Shown in pieces: positions 21,973 to 33,970 of a DNA stretch of 64,000 nucleotides. Below the pieces are notes generated by a model. It had not been told where the DNA came from and made no database searches. It saw only the letters and a list, made by a program, of their open reading frames with translations. The DNA is from Rhabdophis nuchalis (lineage: Eukaryota; Chordata; Lepidosauria; Squamata; Natricidae): the NCBI GenBank assembly GCA_039707465.1, contig CM077644.1, positions 100,053,875-100,117,874 on the forward strand, read 5' to 3'. Within the stretch, counting starts at the first letter, position 1, and each line of letters starts with the position of its first letter. Both the position numbers and the translations under genes were made by a program.

Positions 21973-23035
21973 TGTTGTATGCCTGTATCCCAGGTTCATT
22001 GGACTAAGATACTGAATTATGTGAAATATTTCTCAGAAGTTAGAAAATAAAAGGTATTGGAGTGGATGGGCAAATAGTCTGGCATAAAATAAGGCAGAAA
22101 CCTTTCAACACTTATTTGTGCAAAATACATTTTTCGGAGGTTTAATGTATATCAAAATAGGCCAGCTCTACAACTTGAAGTGTTCCATTGCAATCAAATA
22201 GCATTTTTTCCTATTCTGGGGGGGAAGTATGTTACATTTCCTTTTACTTCCAAAATTAGTCTTTATTTTATTATTAAATAATAAAATATGAACTCTACGA
22301 GCTCTTTTAAATGGTATACTTTGGTTAAGAAATGGTAGTTCTTTTATTCAGGACTTAGCACTGTGCCTTTGATTCTTTTGCATATTGATAATCCCATATT
22401 CAAATCCCTAAAGAAAAGGAGTGGGGTGGGGTAAAGAGATTTGTGAGCAAATATTTTTCTTTCTGTAAAAGAAAGTTGTGGATTTTAACTATATGGGACA
22501 TGAGAGAGTATTTTAGGTATATAAAAATTATATATACATATACATGCAAAATATTTTCCAGTAAATTTGATTAATGATGATGCTATATTTCTACAGGCAA
22601 TGTTCACTTGGAACGAAAACCCATTGAACAAAATACACATTATTTTTGGGTAGATAGTGCAATCACACTAGTTTAAATTATTCAAGTCATATAGTCTGTT
22701 TAGATGCATAGGTGAAAATAGAATTCTGAAGCATGCAGTTTATAAAAGCAGTAGTTGTCCACTTAGTAATGTAAATATTAAAGAAATATAAATTTGGGTA
22801 AGACTTACTAGGATGCATTTAGAACATGAATAAATGAATTCTATGGAGTTAACCCTTGTTTATTGTGTATAGTTTGCAACCCATTTATCTTTGCTTATGA
22901 GCTAGGTTTGCATAGCTGAAATATTAATGTAACATCCAAACATATTGTGTGAACTTTTTTTCAAATGTTCAGGGATGAGAGATTTGAGATCAGCTCTGAG
23001 TTTTTGTGGGTTTCTACAAACACACACATACATGT
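21973..23035. other. unannotated AT-rich DNA
   Basis: No element recognised; short TA-rich run near 22520-22550. Confidence 0.55.
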
Positions 23036-23622
23036 CTTTCTCCTCCTTTCCTGGCCACTTTTTACAGAGGCACAGCAGAGAGTGTTTTAACAAACTGTAT
23101 CACTGTTTGGTTTGATGGCAGCAGTGCCTCAGACAGAAAGTCCATACAGAGAGTGGTAAGGACAACCGAGAAGGTTATAGGAAGCAGACTTCCAGGATAC
23201 TACTTATAAGCACTATGTGCTTAGAGTTCAAGGCATTGTTAGAGACTCCACACACTCATTTTACCGTCTGTTTCTGTTGCTCCCCTCTGGGAGGAGGTTT
23301 CAAAGTATTTCTAGCAGGATTGCCAGATTCTGTATCAGCTTTGCTCCCTATGACATCCTTCTGGTAAACTCGCAAGATTCATTTTTCTCGCCATGTACAT
23401 GTATACATCCAAACTAGACTGTGTTGTTTCTCTGTGTCATATAATATATGTAAGTATATACATAATTTTGTATTTATTTATTTTGTTATGCTTACGTAGT
23501 ATATATTGGAGGTGATGACCTTTTGAGAGCTGTATGCAACAAAATTTCATTTTCATGTATGCCGATTAGTGTACATTCAAAGTGACAATAAAGTTATTAT
23601 TGTATTCTATTCTAAGTCATTT
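23036..23622 (+). mobile_element. Rex1/Babar-type LINE 3' fragment
   Basis: Codes for FYRGTAESVLTNCITVWFDG and SDRKSIQRVVRTTEKVIGSR, then after a frame change LRVQGIVRDSTHS and SGRRFQSISSR. The 3' UTR gtgacaataaagttatt is shared with the copy at 14052, and the two are close relatives of each other. Confidence 0.82.
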
Positions 23623-24230
23623 TAGTGTTTTGGAGTTAATGGTCCAAGCATGAAAGAAGAGGACTTGCTCTTTAAAAAAGTATGTGTGTGTGTGCACGTG
23701 TAGCACACCTGCTTAATGGGGGGTGGAGTCTTGTTCATGATGGTGGGAAAGCTCCTCTACCCTGAAGTCTTTCTTTGAGAGCCCCATTATTCATTCAACA
23801 GTGACTTTGCTTTATTACTCTAAGAACTCCTCAGAAGACCTCAGTGCAAGCTAAGAAATTCAATGGTGAAAGTGTTAGTATTTCATTTTTTATTCTGAGG
23901 GATAAGGGTGGACAAAGAAGAACTTGCTTAGGTGCCTCTTTGTCTTCAGAAGTTTCTTCTACGAGGTAAATATCACACATATAAGTGAATTATATATGAA
24001 TTATATCAAACATGTAAATGGGACTTCTTTGTTCAAATCAATATGTACTATTAAGATTTATAAGATTTGCCTATTAGTTTCTCTACTCAGCTGCCTTATT
24101 GTCTTCAATATTTCATGACATCAAGTCATTCCTACCAAACAGTACACATCTCATTCAAACTTTTTTTGTTAAATAGAAGCCATGCGCCTTATATTCTGAT
24201 GATATAACATAATGAATAGCATGTTTTATG
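23623..24230. other. unannotated intergenic DNA
   Basis: Contains a short TG run near 23685. Nothing else recognised. Confidence 0.5.
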
Positions 24231-24238
24231 CTGTAACA

Positions 24239-24417
24239 GAGTGGCCCCAACCTTTTGGGCACCAGGGACCGAGAGAGGTTTTCCCATGGACCAGATGGGG
24301 CGTGGTTTTGCATGCTACCTGCATCCCACAGATGGGCCTTCACTTCTTTGCAGAAATCCAGTTTTTGGCATGCCATGGTCTGGTGCCAGTCCACAGACCA
24401 GGGGTTGGGGACCCCTG
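24239..24417 (-). mobile_element. hAT-type MITE (end CAGGGGTCCCCAACC)
   Basis: The right end ggttggggacccctg and the left end gagtggccccaacc are inverted. Flanks CTGTAACA (24231-24238) and CTCTAGCA (24418-24425) agree at 6 of 8 positions. The interior ccagggaccg / ggtccatggg-like segments match a widespread vertebrate hAT family. Confidence 0.75.
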
Positions 24418-24425
24418 CTCTAGCA

Positions 24426-25424
24426 TACAGCATGCCCATTAAAAATATAGGAGCTGGCAGTCACCAGCCATTTGTATCTGGAAATCTTCAATTCCAATTT
24501 GAATAAGTGCTATGGTTGCCTAATGACTTTTCCTGGTGGCATATATAATGACTATGTGAAGAATCTGCAGATTTTCAATCTGTTTCATTTCATCCTTACA
24601 AAATCCACAAAAAGAACTAGCTTTGTGAGAATGCAATGCCTAGTAATCCTCCTGTAGAAGATATAGCAGTATTGCTTTAACACTCCAAGAGGACAAATCA
24701 GTAACAGGATCAGTATCCTATTATTATTTTAGAGAAGAAATAAAAAGAGAGAGAGAAAGACAAACTTGCAAACAAAAATGACAGCAGAGTTGTCAGCATG
24801 GAGGTGATAATTCAGTTGTAATCTCAAATAGAAATGGGTCAGGCAAGAATAAAGAACAAGAGCAACTGAAAAGCTTGATTCATATCTGGTTAAAACAAAG
24901 TATCACTTAGCACAGCTGGAAATAGACTTTGATGTAGGATTAGAAAGAAGTGCAAGAATAGTAGAAGCTTTGAAAATTAGCCTGCAGTTAGTGGTAATGG
25001 AGGAGGAGAAGACAAAAAGACACACCTGCATTGCTTTCTCTCTCTCTTTTAAAGCCTCTGTAATCAACTTGTGTCTTTTTCACACAAAAAAAGAAAAAAG
25101 AGAGAGGGAGAGAGCACAAGAGAGCGAGCGAGACAGAGCTACATGCAATTCATTCCAGATTCATAACACAATCCAAAGTATGGTATTTTTCAAGAGAGGA
25201 CAGCAGCAACCTAAGCTAACTGTGGTGATGCTGAAAGAATTGTACAGACATGGTGATATCATCAAGTAAGTGCTACCATTATGAACGTATGTTCCGACAT
25301 CGGGTGCCACTCCGTGTAAACTGTAGCCTTTGCATAATGATATTGTCGTATTATTTGTCACACTCTGTGGACACCCATGAAAAAAATGGCTTTAAATACA
25401 TTACAATTAATTTAGAAAATAAAT
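24426..25424. other. unannotated, with purine-rich runs
   Basis: Purine-rich (GA)n tracts at about 24740-24765 and 25085-25130. No coding or transposon match. Confidence 0.55.
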
Positions 25425-25665
25425 GACCATGACTCGCAATTTGCTGCTGGCTCCCCCATTGACTTGCTTGTTGGAAGCCACTGTGAAAGTTGCAAATGAT
25501 GATCACGTGACTGTAGGAAGCTGTGACCGCCATAAATGTCTTCTGGTTGCCAAGGAACTGAAAGGTGATCATGAGATCATGGGGATGCTGCAACAACCAT
25601 AAGTCCAACGACCAGTTGTAAATTGATTCTTTTCAGCAACACTGTAAGTTTGAATAATTGCTGAC
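25425..25665. mobile_element. pogo-like MITE internal fragment
   Basis: Matches the interior of the family at 6206 and 21026 (gctcccccattgacttgctt; tgatcatgagatcatgggga; aacaaccataagtcc) but lacks clear ends. Diverged. Confidence 0.65.
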
Positions 25666-26374
25666 TGAGGCAATCAGTAAACAAGGATTTTACAGGATTA
25701 GTCATTACCAATAAGTTTTTTATCTAGTGGTGTCCCACTTAACCTTGGCAAAATACCTGTGAGTTCAGTCTGGCTGAAGGACAATGATTGACAGAACTGA
25801 ACTTTTATCTGTGGAATTCTCATTCACAGAATGCCATGTTTCTTCATGCTTTTTTAAAAGCAAGAATTAAACAATTACACTATTTTTTTCAGCTGAAGCA
25901 AACCAAATGGCCTTCAGTAGAAAGCGTTATTCTAAGTTTAAAGATGTTCAACATTCATAAATATTATATAACAATACGGGGGAACTGCAAATGAAAGAAG
26001 AAAAAGTGCTATTAAATCAAAACAGATAAAATGGCTTATAAATTTGAAGGAATGCGGTTCATATTTTTTATTTTAAGAAGTCTTGTCAGTTGTGATTTTT
26101 TTTAAAAACCCCATATTGAAAGCATTTATTCCTTTCAGAAGTTGTCTAGTTTTTTCACAATGGTAAAAGTATCAATCTCCAAAATTCTTGTTGGCAAATT
26201 GGATGATGTGATTTTTTTTCTCCAGATAATTTTAAATTTATTACCTAAGGATCTTCAAATGGTTGCACTGATGAATAGCTTATTTATTCATTGTTGGGAC
26301 AATTTCTTTGTTCTCTCAGTGTGATGGAAATTAGTTGATATTTATTTTATCTTACCTTTACTTTTTTATAAATA
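25666..26374. other. unannotated AT-rich DNA
   Basis: Nothing recognised. Confidence 0.5.
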
Positions 26375-26460
26375 ACTCAAGGCAGCAAACATAAAAAATA
26401 CATCTTCCTCCTCCTATTTTCTCCACAACAACAACCCTGTAAGGTAGGCTTTATTTAGAA
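26375..26460. repeat. possible ancient MIR/CORE-type SINE fragment
   Basis: ctcaaggcagcaaacat, then tcctcctcctattttctcca, then caacaacaaccctgtaaggt resembles a common amniote repeat block. Too short and diverged for a firm family. Confidence 0.35.
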
Positions 26461-26689
26461 AAATAGTTTCCTCATGTCCTTTTTCCTTTTTCTATGAATG
26501 GCCTTGTTCTCATTCAGATTAGCATCAAGTCGAGGTCATTACATCTCCACTGACCTTAGTGCTGAGTCCAATCATCTTGCATTTAGTGTGCTAAAAGTGT
26601 GTTTACTATATTATTATACATAGATGCATTTTTTGTTTTACTTTTCAAGTAAGCCGACAATATAAAAAAAAATCTGAGAATAAGAAGTA

Positions 26690-27413
26690 CAGTGATACCT
26701 TGGTACTCATTGTTGATTGGTTCTAGAAGGTGCAATGAGTACGAAAAATAGATTGACAGCATAGATTAATACCAAGGTTAACTTCAGTCAAGTTAATAGT
26801 CAAGTAAACAATACTCCAATCAAGAAACTGCAAAAGAGCCATCAGTATACACCTCAAGCAAAGAATCTCTAAGACTGCCCCCATCCACACACTAGTCCTT
26901 CTTTTCATTAAAGTAGACATACTCAATTCCAGCAACTGTTCTTTATATGTTTTAGCCTCCAGTCCCTTAATCATCTTTATTGCTCTTCTCTGCACTCTTT
27001 CTAGAGTCTCAACATCTTTTTTTACATTGTGGTGACCAAAACTGGATGCAGTAATCGAAGTGTGGCCTTACCAAGGCATTATAAAGTGGTATTAACATTT
27101 CATGTGATTTTGATTCTAGCCCTGTGTTAATGCAGCCTAGAACTCTGTTGGCTTTTGGGGCAACTGCAAAACAAGCAAGCTCAGAGAAAACCAAGGAGCC
27201 CTCAGTACCAAAAAATGATGAGTACCAAATATTTTTCCCATAAGGAATAATGTAGTGAGTCACAAGACAGCCAACACCAACAACTTCTAGCTTGTGTTTT
27301 GAGTGCCAAACAAACAATGGAGGGGGGGGGGGGGCAAAATTCACATCAAAATGTGTTGAGTACCAAATTTGATGAGTTTCAAATCAAATCAGTTGAGTAC
27401 CTAGGTACCACTG
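26690..27413 (+). mobile_element. pogo/Tigger-like MITE (end CAGTGGTACCTCGGTACT), split by CR1
   Basis: Left end cagtgataccttggtactc, right end gagtacctaggtaccactg, flanked by TA at 26688-26689 and 27414-27415. MITE sequence is about 26690-26750 and 27205-27413. It contains a G-run at about 27320-27333. A second copy at 49699 is uninterrupted. Confidence 0.85.
26870..27204 (-). mobile_element. CR1 LINE fragment nested in the MITE
   Basis: On the minus strand: LGCINTGLESKSHEMLIPLY, NALVRPHFDYCIQFWSPQCK, then after a break QRRAIKMIKGLEAKTYKEQL and LSMSTLMKRRT. It includes neither the usual CR1 3' tail nor the 5' end. The 120 bases at 26750-26870 are of unknown origin. Confidence 0.85.
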
Positions 27414-27415
27414 TA

Positions 27416-28659
27416 GATTAAAAACAAAGAGAGGCTGATAAAATCTGTGAAAATACCTATAACTAGACTGAGAAGAGACCAATGCAACATTAAACCACAC
27501 AATCCTAGTAAAAAAAACTAAGAGCTGCTTTCCACTGAAGGTGATCGTGATACCTTTGCTTTGCCCTTACCTATTGGAGTTTTTGAAAACTTCATTTGGA
27601 GTGTCTATTTTGCTATTTCTGACAATATTATATTTCGTGTATTTTAAACAAACAATATGGTTATACTGTGGACGATCATATTCTACCAACACCAAGATAA
27701 CTGTTTACTTTGGAATAATCCCATCCATTTCCTACAGCAAAGTCAAAAGCACAAAGAGAAGCAGTTAACACAACTGAAAGTTTACTAAATCTATCCTTTA
27801 GGAACCTGCTACTATCCATCTAGCAAATTGACCAATATCCTACTTAATATCTATGTAATGTTTGTATAGCACATTCAGGTGTTCACATTCCTTATTTAGT
27901 TAGGATGTAATGTTTGTATAGCACATTCAGGTGTTCACATTCCTTATTTAGTTAGGATGATAAGAATTGTAATGCATGGAAAAAAATTAGTTATAAATAA
28001 AGTTGACTGTGAAATGTTTGGAGTTGAAATCCACCAAAATACACATGCTCATATATATATGAGTATCATACATGTACAATATCAAGATTTCCAGGACAGT
28101 CCTTATTAACTTCCATAGTAATGTTGAGTTTTGCAACTCGGACATGAATACACAACTGATGTAAATTTTTTGTGTGAGAGTCAGGCACGACTGCTAGGTA
28201 ACAGCCAAGAATTAAAACTTTCTGAATTTCTCTTCTGCTGTCCAGGGACTGTCCAGAATTTTACAGCTCAAATGTAGCCTGATTCAGTGAAAGAACAATG
28301 ACTTATTTAATAAAAGAACAGTCTGTAAAAAAGTTTTAGGAGTCTGTCCCAGAAATCTTTAGAATTAATACAGTATAAAAATGTATCCTGCTGTAGCACT
28401 TACCCTCGTAAGGGCCGCTGGAGTCTGGGTTCTCCTGGCCCTTTTTGTGTGGCTGCCAGTCCAACCTGGTCCCTTTCTGATGCCCCTCTACTTGCCAGGG
28501 TCACGTGATATGGTGGTGGTCAGCCTCCTCTCAGCAGGCAAGTCACAGATGGGGTGGTATTCAGGTGACTGGTTGGAGCTTCTTTCCCTTTCTCTATTTT
28601 CACTCTCTATTGGAATCTCTGCTGGGCTCTTCTTCCACTGCCTCTGCTTCTTTGTTGTT
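27416..28659. other. unannotated region before the satellite
   Basis: AT-rich to 28380, then distinctly GC- and pyrimidine-rich. A 108-codon hydrophobic frame begins at 28381 and runs into the satellite; it has no recognisable family and I do not treat it as a gene. Confidence 0.5.
27854..27957. repeat. 52-bp perfect tandem duplication (two units)
   Basis: 27854-27905 and 27906-27957 are identical, beginning tgtaatgtttgtatagcac and ending tatttagttagga. Perfect identity indicates a recent event or an assembly artefact. Confidence 0.95.
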
Positions 28660-31600
28660 TCCTCTGCTCTCCCTCAGGTTTGCCTCCCAGAAGTCTCTCC
28701 TATATAATTCCCTCTTTCCCCTCAGGCTTGGCCTACCAAAGCCTCTGCTGTACAATTCCTTCTTTCCCCTCAGGCTTGGCCCACAGAAACCTCAGGTTTG
28801 GCCCACAGATAGCCCACTATTCCCTCTGTCCCCCCAGGCTTGGCCTACCGAAGCCTCTGCTATACAATTCCCTCTTTCCCCTCAGGCTTGGCCCACAGAA
28901 ACCTCAGGTTTGGCCCACAGATAGCCCACTATTCCCTCTGTCCCCCCAGGCTTAGCCTACCGAAGCCTCTGCTATACAATTCCCTCTTTCCCCTCAGGCT
29001 TGACCCACAGAAACCTCAGGTTTGGCCCACAGATAGTCCACTATTCTCTCTTTCCTCTCAGGCTTAGCCTACCGAAGCCTCTGCTATACAATTCCCTCTT
29101 TCCCCTCAGGCTTGGCCCACAGAAACCTCTGCTATACAATTCCCTCTTTCCCCTCAGGCTTGGCCCACAGAAACCTCAGGTTTGGCCCACAGATAGCCCA
29201 CTATTCCCTCGTTCCCCTCAGGCTTAGCCTACCGAAGCCTCTGCTATACAATTCCCTCTTTCCCCTCAGGCTTGGCCCACAGAAACCTCAGGTTTGGCCC
29301 ACAGATAGCCCACTATTCCCTCTGTCCCCCCAGGCTTAGCCTACCAAAGCCTCTGCTATACAATTCCCTCTTTCCCCTCAGGCTTGACCCACAGAAACCT
29401 CAGGTTTGGCCCACAGATAGTCCACTATTCTCTCTGTCCCCCCAGGCTTAGCCTACCGAAGCCTCTGCTATACAATTCCCTCTTTCCCCTCAGGCTTGGC
29501 CCACAGAAACCTCTGCTATACAATTCCCTCTTTCCCCTCAGGCTTGGCCCACAGAAACCTCAGGTTTGGCCCACAGATAGCCCACTATTCCCTCTGTCCC
29601 CCCAGGCTTAGCCTACCGAAGCCTCTGCTATACAATTCCCTTTCCCCTCAGGCTTGACCCACAGAAACCTCAGGTTTGGCCCACAGATAGCCCACTATTC
29701 CCTCTATCCCCTCAGGCTTAGCCTACCGAAGCCTCTGCTATACAATTCCCTCTTTCCCCTCAGGCTTGGCCCACAGAAACCTCTGCTATACAATTCCCTC
29801 TTTCCCCTCAGGCTTGGCCCACAGAAACCTCAGGTTTGGCCCACAGATAGCCCACTATTCCCTCTGTCCCCTCAGGCTTAGCCTACCGAAGCCTCTGCTA
29901 TACAATTCCCTCTTTCCCCTCAGGCTTGGCCCACAGAAACCTCAGGTTTGGCCCACAGATAGCCCACTATTCCCTCTGTCCCCCCAGGATTAGCCTACCG
30001 AAGCCTCTGCTATACAATTCCCTCTTTCCCCTCAGGCTTGGCCCACAGAAACCTCAGGTTTGGCCCACAGATAGCCCACTATTCCCTCTTTCCCCTCAGG
30101 CTTAGCCTACCGAAGCCTCTGCTATACAATTCCCTTTCCCCTCAGGCTTGACCCACAGAAACCTCAGGTTTGGCCCACAGATAGCCCACTATTCCCTCTG
30201 TCCCCCCAGGCTTAGCCTACCGAAGCCTCTGCTATACAATTCCCTCTTTCCCCTCAGGCTTGGCCCACAGAAACCTCAGGTTTGGCCCACAGATAGCCCA
30301 CTATTCCCTCTGTTCCCTCAGGCTTGGCCTACCGAAGCCTCTGCTATACAATTCCCTCTTTCCCCTCAGGCTTGGCCCACAGAAACCTCAGGTTTGGCCC
30401 ACAGATAGCCCACTATTCCCTCTGTCCCCCCAGGCTTGGCCTACCGAAGCCTCTGCTATACAATTCCCTCTTTCCCCTCAGGCTTGGCCCACAGAAACCT
30501 CAGGTTTGGCCCACAGATAGCCCACTATTCCCTCTGTCCCCCCAGGCTTAGCCTACCGAAGCCTCTGCTATACAATTCCCTCTTTCCCCTCAGGCTTGAC
30601 CCACAGAAACCTCAGGTTTGGCCCACAGATAGTCCACTATTCTCTCTTTCCTCTCAGGCTTAGCCTACCGAAGCCTCTGCTATACAATTCCCTCTTTCCC
30701 CTCAGGCTTGGCCCACAGAAACCTCTGCTATACAATTCCCTCTTTCCCCTCAGGCTTGGCCCACAGAAACCTCAGGTTTGGCCCACAGATAGCCCACTAT
30801 TCCCTCTTTCCCCTCAGGCTTAGCCTACCGAAGCCTCTGCTATACAATTCCCTCTTTCCCCTCAGGCTTGGCCCACAGAAACCTCAGGTTTGGCCCACAG
30901 ATAGCCCACTATTCCCTCTGTCCCCCCAGGCTTAGCCTACCGAAGCCTCTGCTATACAATTCCCTCTTTCCCCTCAGGCTTGGCCCACAGAAACCTCAGG
31001 TTTGGCCCACAGATAGTCCACTATTCTCTCTGTCCCCCCAGGCTTAGCCTACCGAAGCCTCTGCTATACAATTCCCTCTTTCCCCTCAGGCTTGGCCCAC
31101 AGAAACCTCTGCTATACAATTCCCTCTTTCCCCTCAAGCGTGGCCCACAGAAACCTCAGGTTTGGCCCACAGATAGCCCACTATTCCCTCTGTCCCCCCA
31201 GGCTTAGCCTACCGAAGCCTCTGCTATACAATTCCCTTTCCCCTCAGGCTTGACCCACAGAAACCTCAGGTTTGGCCCACAGATAGCCCACTATTCCCTC
31301 TATCCCCTCAGGCTTAGCCTACCGAAGCCTCTGCTATACAATTCCCTCTTTCCCCTCAGGCTTGGCCCACAGAAACCTCTGCTATACAATTCCCTCTTTC
31401 CCCTCAGGCTTGGCCCACAGAAACCTCAGGTTTGGCCCACAGATAGCCCACTATTCCCTCTGTCCCCTCAGGCTTAGCCTACCAAAGCCTCTGCTATACA
31501 ATTCCCTCTTTCCCCTCAGGCTTGGCCCACAGAAACCTCTGCTATACAATTCCCTCTTTCCCCTCAGGCTTAGCCTACCGAAGCCTCTGCTATACAATTC

Positions 31601-32190
31601 CCTCTTTCCCCTCAGGCTTGGCCCACAGAAACCTCAGGTTTGGCCCACAGATAGCCCACTATTCCCTCTGTCCCCCCAGGCTTAGCCTACCGAAGCCTCT
31701 GCTATACAATTCCCTCTTTCCCCTCAGGCTTGGCCCACAGAAACCTCAGGTTTGGCCCACAGATAGCCCACTATTCCCTCTTTCCCCTCAGGCTTAGCCT
31801 ACCGAAGCCTCTGCTATACAATTCCCTTTCCCCTCAGGCTTGACCCACAGAAACCTCAGGTTTGGCCCACAGATAGCCCACTATTCCCTCTTTCCCCTCA
31901 GGCTTAGCCTACCGAAGCCTCTGCTATACAATTCCCTCTTTCCCCTCAGGCTTGGCCCACAGAAACCTCAGGTTTGGCCCACAGATAGCCCACTATTCCC
32001 TCTGTCCCCCCAGGATTAGCCTACCGAAGCCTCTGCTATACAATTCCCTTTCCCCTCAGGCTTGACCCACAGAAACCTCAGGTTTGGCCCACAGATAGCC
32101 CACTATTCCCTCTGTCCCCTCAGGCTTAGCCTACCGAAGCCTCTGCTATACAATTCCCTCTTTCCCCTCAGGCTTGGCCTACCTCCTTCC
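28660..32190. repeat. 112-bp satellite with a 1,596-bp higher-order repeat
   Basis: Three block types alternate. Block A (48 bp) starts cttagcctaccgaagcctct. Block B (64 bp) starts cttggcccacagaaacctca. Hybrid block H (48 bp) starts like B and ends like A. A+B gives a 112-bp unit, and insertion of H gives 160. Equivalent positions recur at 28840/30436, 29000/30596, 29112/30708, 29384/30980, 29654/31250 and 29766/31362, always 1,596 bp apart. Some A blocks are 2 bp shorter. The + strand is pyrimidine-rich and every block ends in a long C/T tract plus CAGG. Open frames here are by-products: 112 is not a multiple of 3, so each frame changes sense every unit. Confidence 0.95.
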
Positions 32191-32413
32191 ACCTTCTCTC
32201 TCCCTGCTTCCTCCTCTCAGCCAGTTCCTCCTTCCCCCCTCCCACTCTCCATTTATTCCCTCCCCCCTGCTACACTGCTTTTTTTTCTGGTGGGACAAAG
32301 AATCTTCCTATAGGGAGCGAACAAAATGTGTATGCTTGTAACTCAAATCAAAATCTTTTGTTCATAGAATGCATTATTCTCTCTGTCTCTCTCTCTCTCT
32401 ATGTTATGTTTAT

Positions 32414-32554
32414 GCTGATAAATAAATAAAGGGAGACTAGTATAGATATATTTCAAGCTATTTAGCTCTCATCAACTAGCCATACCCTTACTGGAATTTG
32501 AACCTGGGAAGTATTACACGTGAGGCAGTTGTAATTGCCACTAGGCACTAGGCA
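32414..32554 (-). repeat. tRNA-related SINE, third family, copy 1
   Basis: On the minus strand a B-box-like GGTTCAAATTCC at about 32494-32510, then atgg / ggctagttgatgagagct, atagcttgaaatatatctat, ctagtctccctttatttatt and an AT-rich tail. The right end abuts a MITE at 32555. A (TC)n run lies just left of the tail at 32376-32400. I do not know the family name. Confidence 0.65.
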
Positions 32555-32768
32555 CCTGAAAATAAGACAGGGTCTTATTTCTTTTGACTCCCCAAATAAG
32601 CACTTGGCTTTCAGGGGAGGTCTTATTAATTTTGCGGTGCAGGAGGCAGTGAGCATGGTCACCTCATGGCTGTTGCTGTGTTTGTGATATTTTTTGGGGA
32701 GGGCTTATTTTAGCACATGCGCTCAAAAGCCAAATTGGGCTTATTGTGTGGGGAGGTCTTATTTCAGG
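32555..32768. mobile_element. MITE with ends CCTGAAAATAAGAC
   Basis: Left end cctgaaaataagacagg, right end ggtcttatttcaggg, inverted. Internal repeats of the theme (ggtcttatt, gggcttatt) occur. No clear target duplication; a 7-bp repeat ctaggca precedes it. Family not named. Confidence 0.6.
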
Positions 32769-32796
32769 GAAACGGGTATATATATTTGTGTTGCAT

Positions 32797-33120
32797 TTGT
32801 GCTGATAAATAAATAAATAAGGTAGACTAGTATAGATCTATTTCAAGCTATTTAGCTCTCATCAACTAGCCAGGTAATTTTCTACAGACTGAGTTAGTGA
32901 TTTTTAACTTTTTGTAGTTTTAATTATTTTTTTAGCACAGGCCGTATTTAATTTAATTATATTTTAGTGTTGTATTTGTATTTATTACAGTTTGTATGTT
33001 TCTATTTTTTAAACTTTCCTGTGCACCGCCCTGAGTCCCATTGGGGAGGTAGGAACGGTATAGAAATGGAATCAAATCAAATCAAATCAAACCATACCCT
33101 TACTGGGATTTGAATATATA
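32797..33120 (-). repeat. tRNA-related SINE, third family, copy 2, split by L2
   Basis: The tail side gctgataaataaataaataa to catcaactagcc is at 32797-32872. The head side ccatacccttactgggattt resumes at about 33093. The joined sequence equals copy 1. Confidence 0.75.
32873..33092 (+). mobile_element. L2 LINE 3' UTR fragment nested in the SINE
   Basis: 3' UTR with tttagcacaggccgtattta, the box caccgccctgagtcccattg and a tail (AATCA)n at 33069-33090. No coding sequence remains and no target duplication is visible. Confidence 0.88.
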
Positions 33121-33640
33121 TATCCATGAGTCTGTAGGCTCCCTAAATTTTGTCAGCTGCCCAACTCTAAGGGACTCTGCTATTTCCATCAAATACAAGA
33201 GAAAGACATCATGAGGGAACTTCTTCCTTGTGTTTTTTTTTTCAAAATGAGAAGCATAAACTGCTAGAGGGGCTGAAGAATCCAGAAGTATATCCACACT
33301 GGTTCCCCTTTCAACTTTCCAACAATACGAGTATGCTCAGAACAACATCAAAAGAAATTCTCCAGGTCCATGGGAACAAGATCAAAAATAACCCTCTTTC
33401 CTAAAGGATGACAATGCTTTCAGGAAACAAGAGACAATGTTTCAACAAGGCTCATTTTAATCAGTATGTATGTGTGTATATAGGTAAGTATATGTATATT
33501 CAGTGGCTGTCCATGTATCGTAAGGAGAACAAATCACCCTCTTCACCAAAATGGTCACTTTGCAGAATTTTCACCTAATATTTTCCAATGTTAAAAACAA
33601 AGCCATCATTATTCTCCTCTTACACATCTAATGATGATAG
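33121..33640. other. unannotated intergenic DNA
   Basis: Nothing recognised. Confidence 0.5.
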
Positions 33641-33970
33641 TAAAGGTAAAGGTATCCCTGACACATATGTGCTAGTCATTCCCGACTCTAGGGAGCAGTG
33701 CTCATCTCCGTTTCAAAGCTGAAGAGCCAGCACTGTCCGAAGACGTCTCCGTGGTCATATGGCCAGCATGACTAAATGCTGAAGGCGCACCGAGCACTGT
33801 AACCTTCCCTACAAAGGTTCTACTTGTATTTTTTAAAGTGCTTTCAAACTGCTAGGTTGGAAGAAGCTGGGACAAGTAACGGGAACTTATTCCATTATGC
33901 GGCACTAGGGATTCAAACAGCTTTCTGATCATCAAGCTCAGCGTCTTAGCCAATGGGCCACCGCGTCCCT
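33641..33970 (-). repeat. Sauria-type SINE
   Basis: taaaggtaaaggtatccctg at the tail side through ggccaccgcgtccct at the head side; near full length. Confidence 0.88.

Noticed and set aside
28381..28707. 108-codon hydrophobic frame starting with ATG
   Set aside because: It runs into the satellite, has no family resemblance and no supporting context; probably chance in GC-rich DNA.
28660..32190. CRISPR-like array
   Set aside because: Blocks are contiguous with no unique spacers, and the context is a vertebrate genome.
28680..32313. About twenty overlapping frames of 75-107 codons that look like one repeated proline/leucine-rich protein
   Set aside because: The repeat unit is 112 bp, not a multiple of 3, so each frame reads a different sense in each unit. 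They exist only because the satellite lacks stop codons on that strand.
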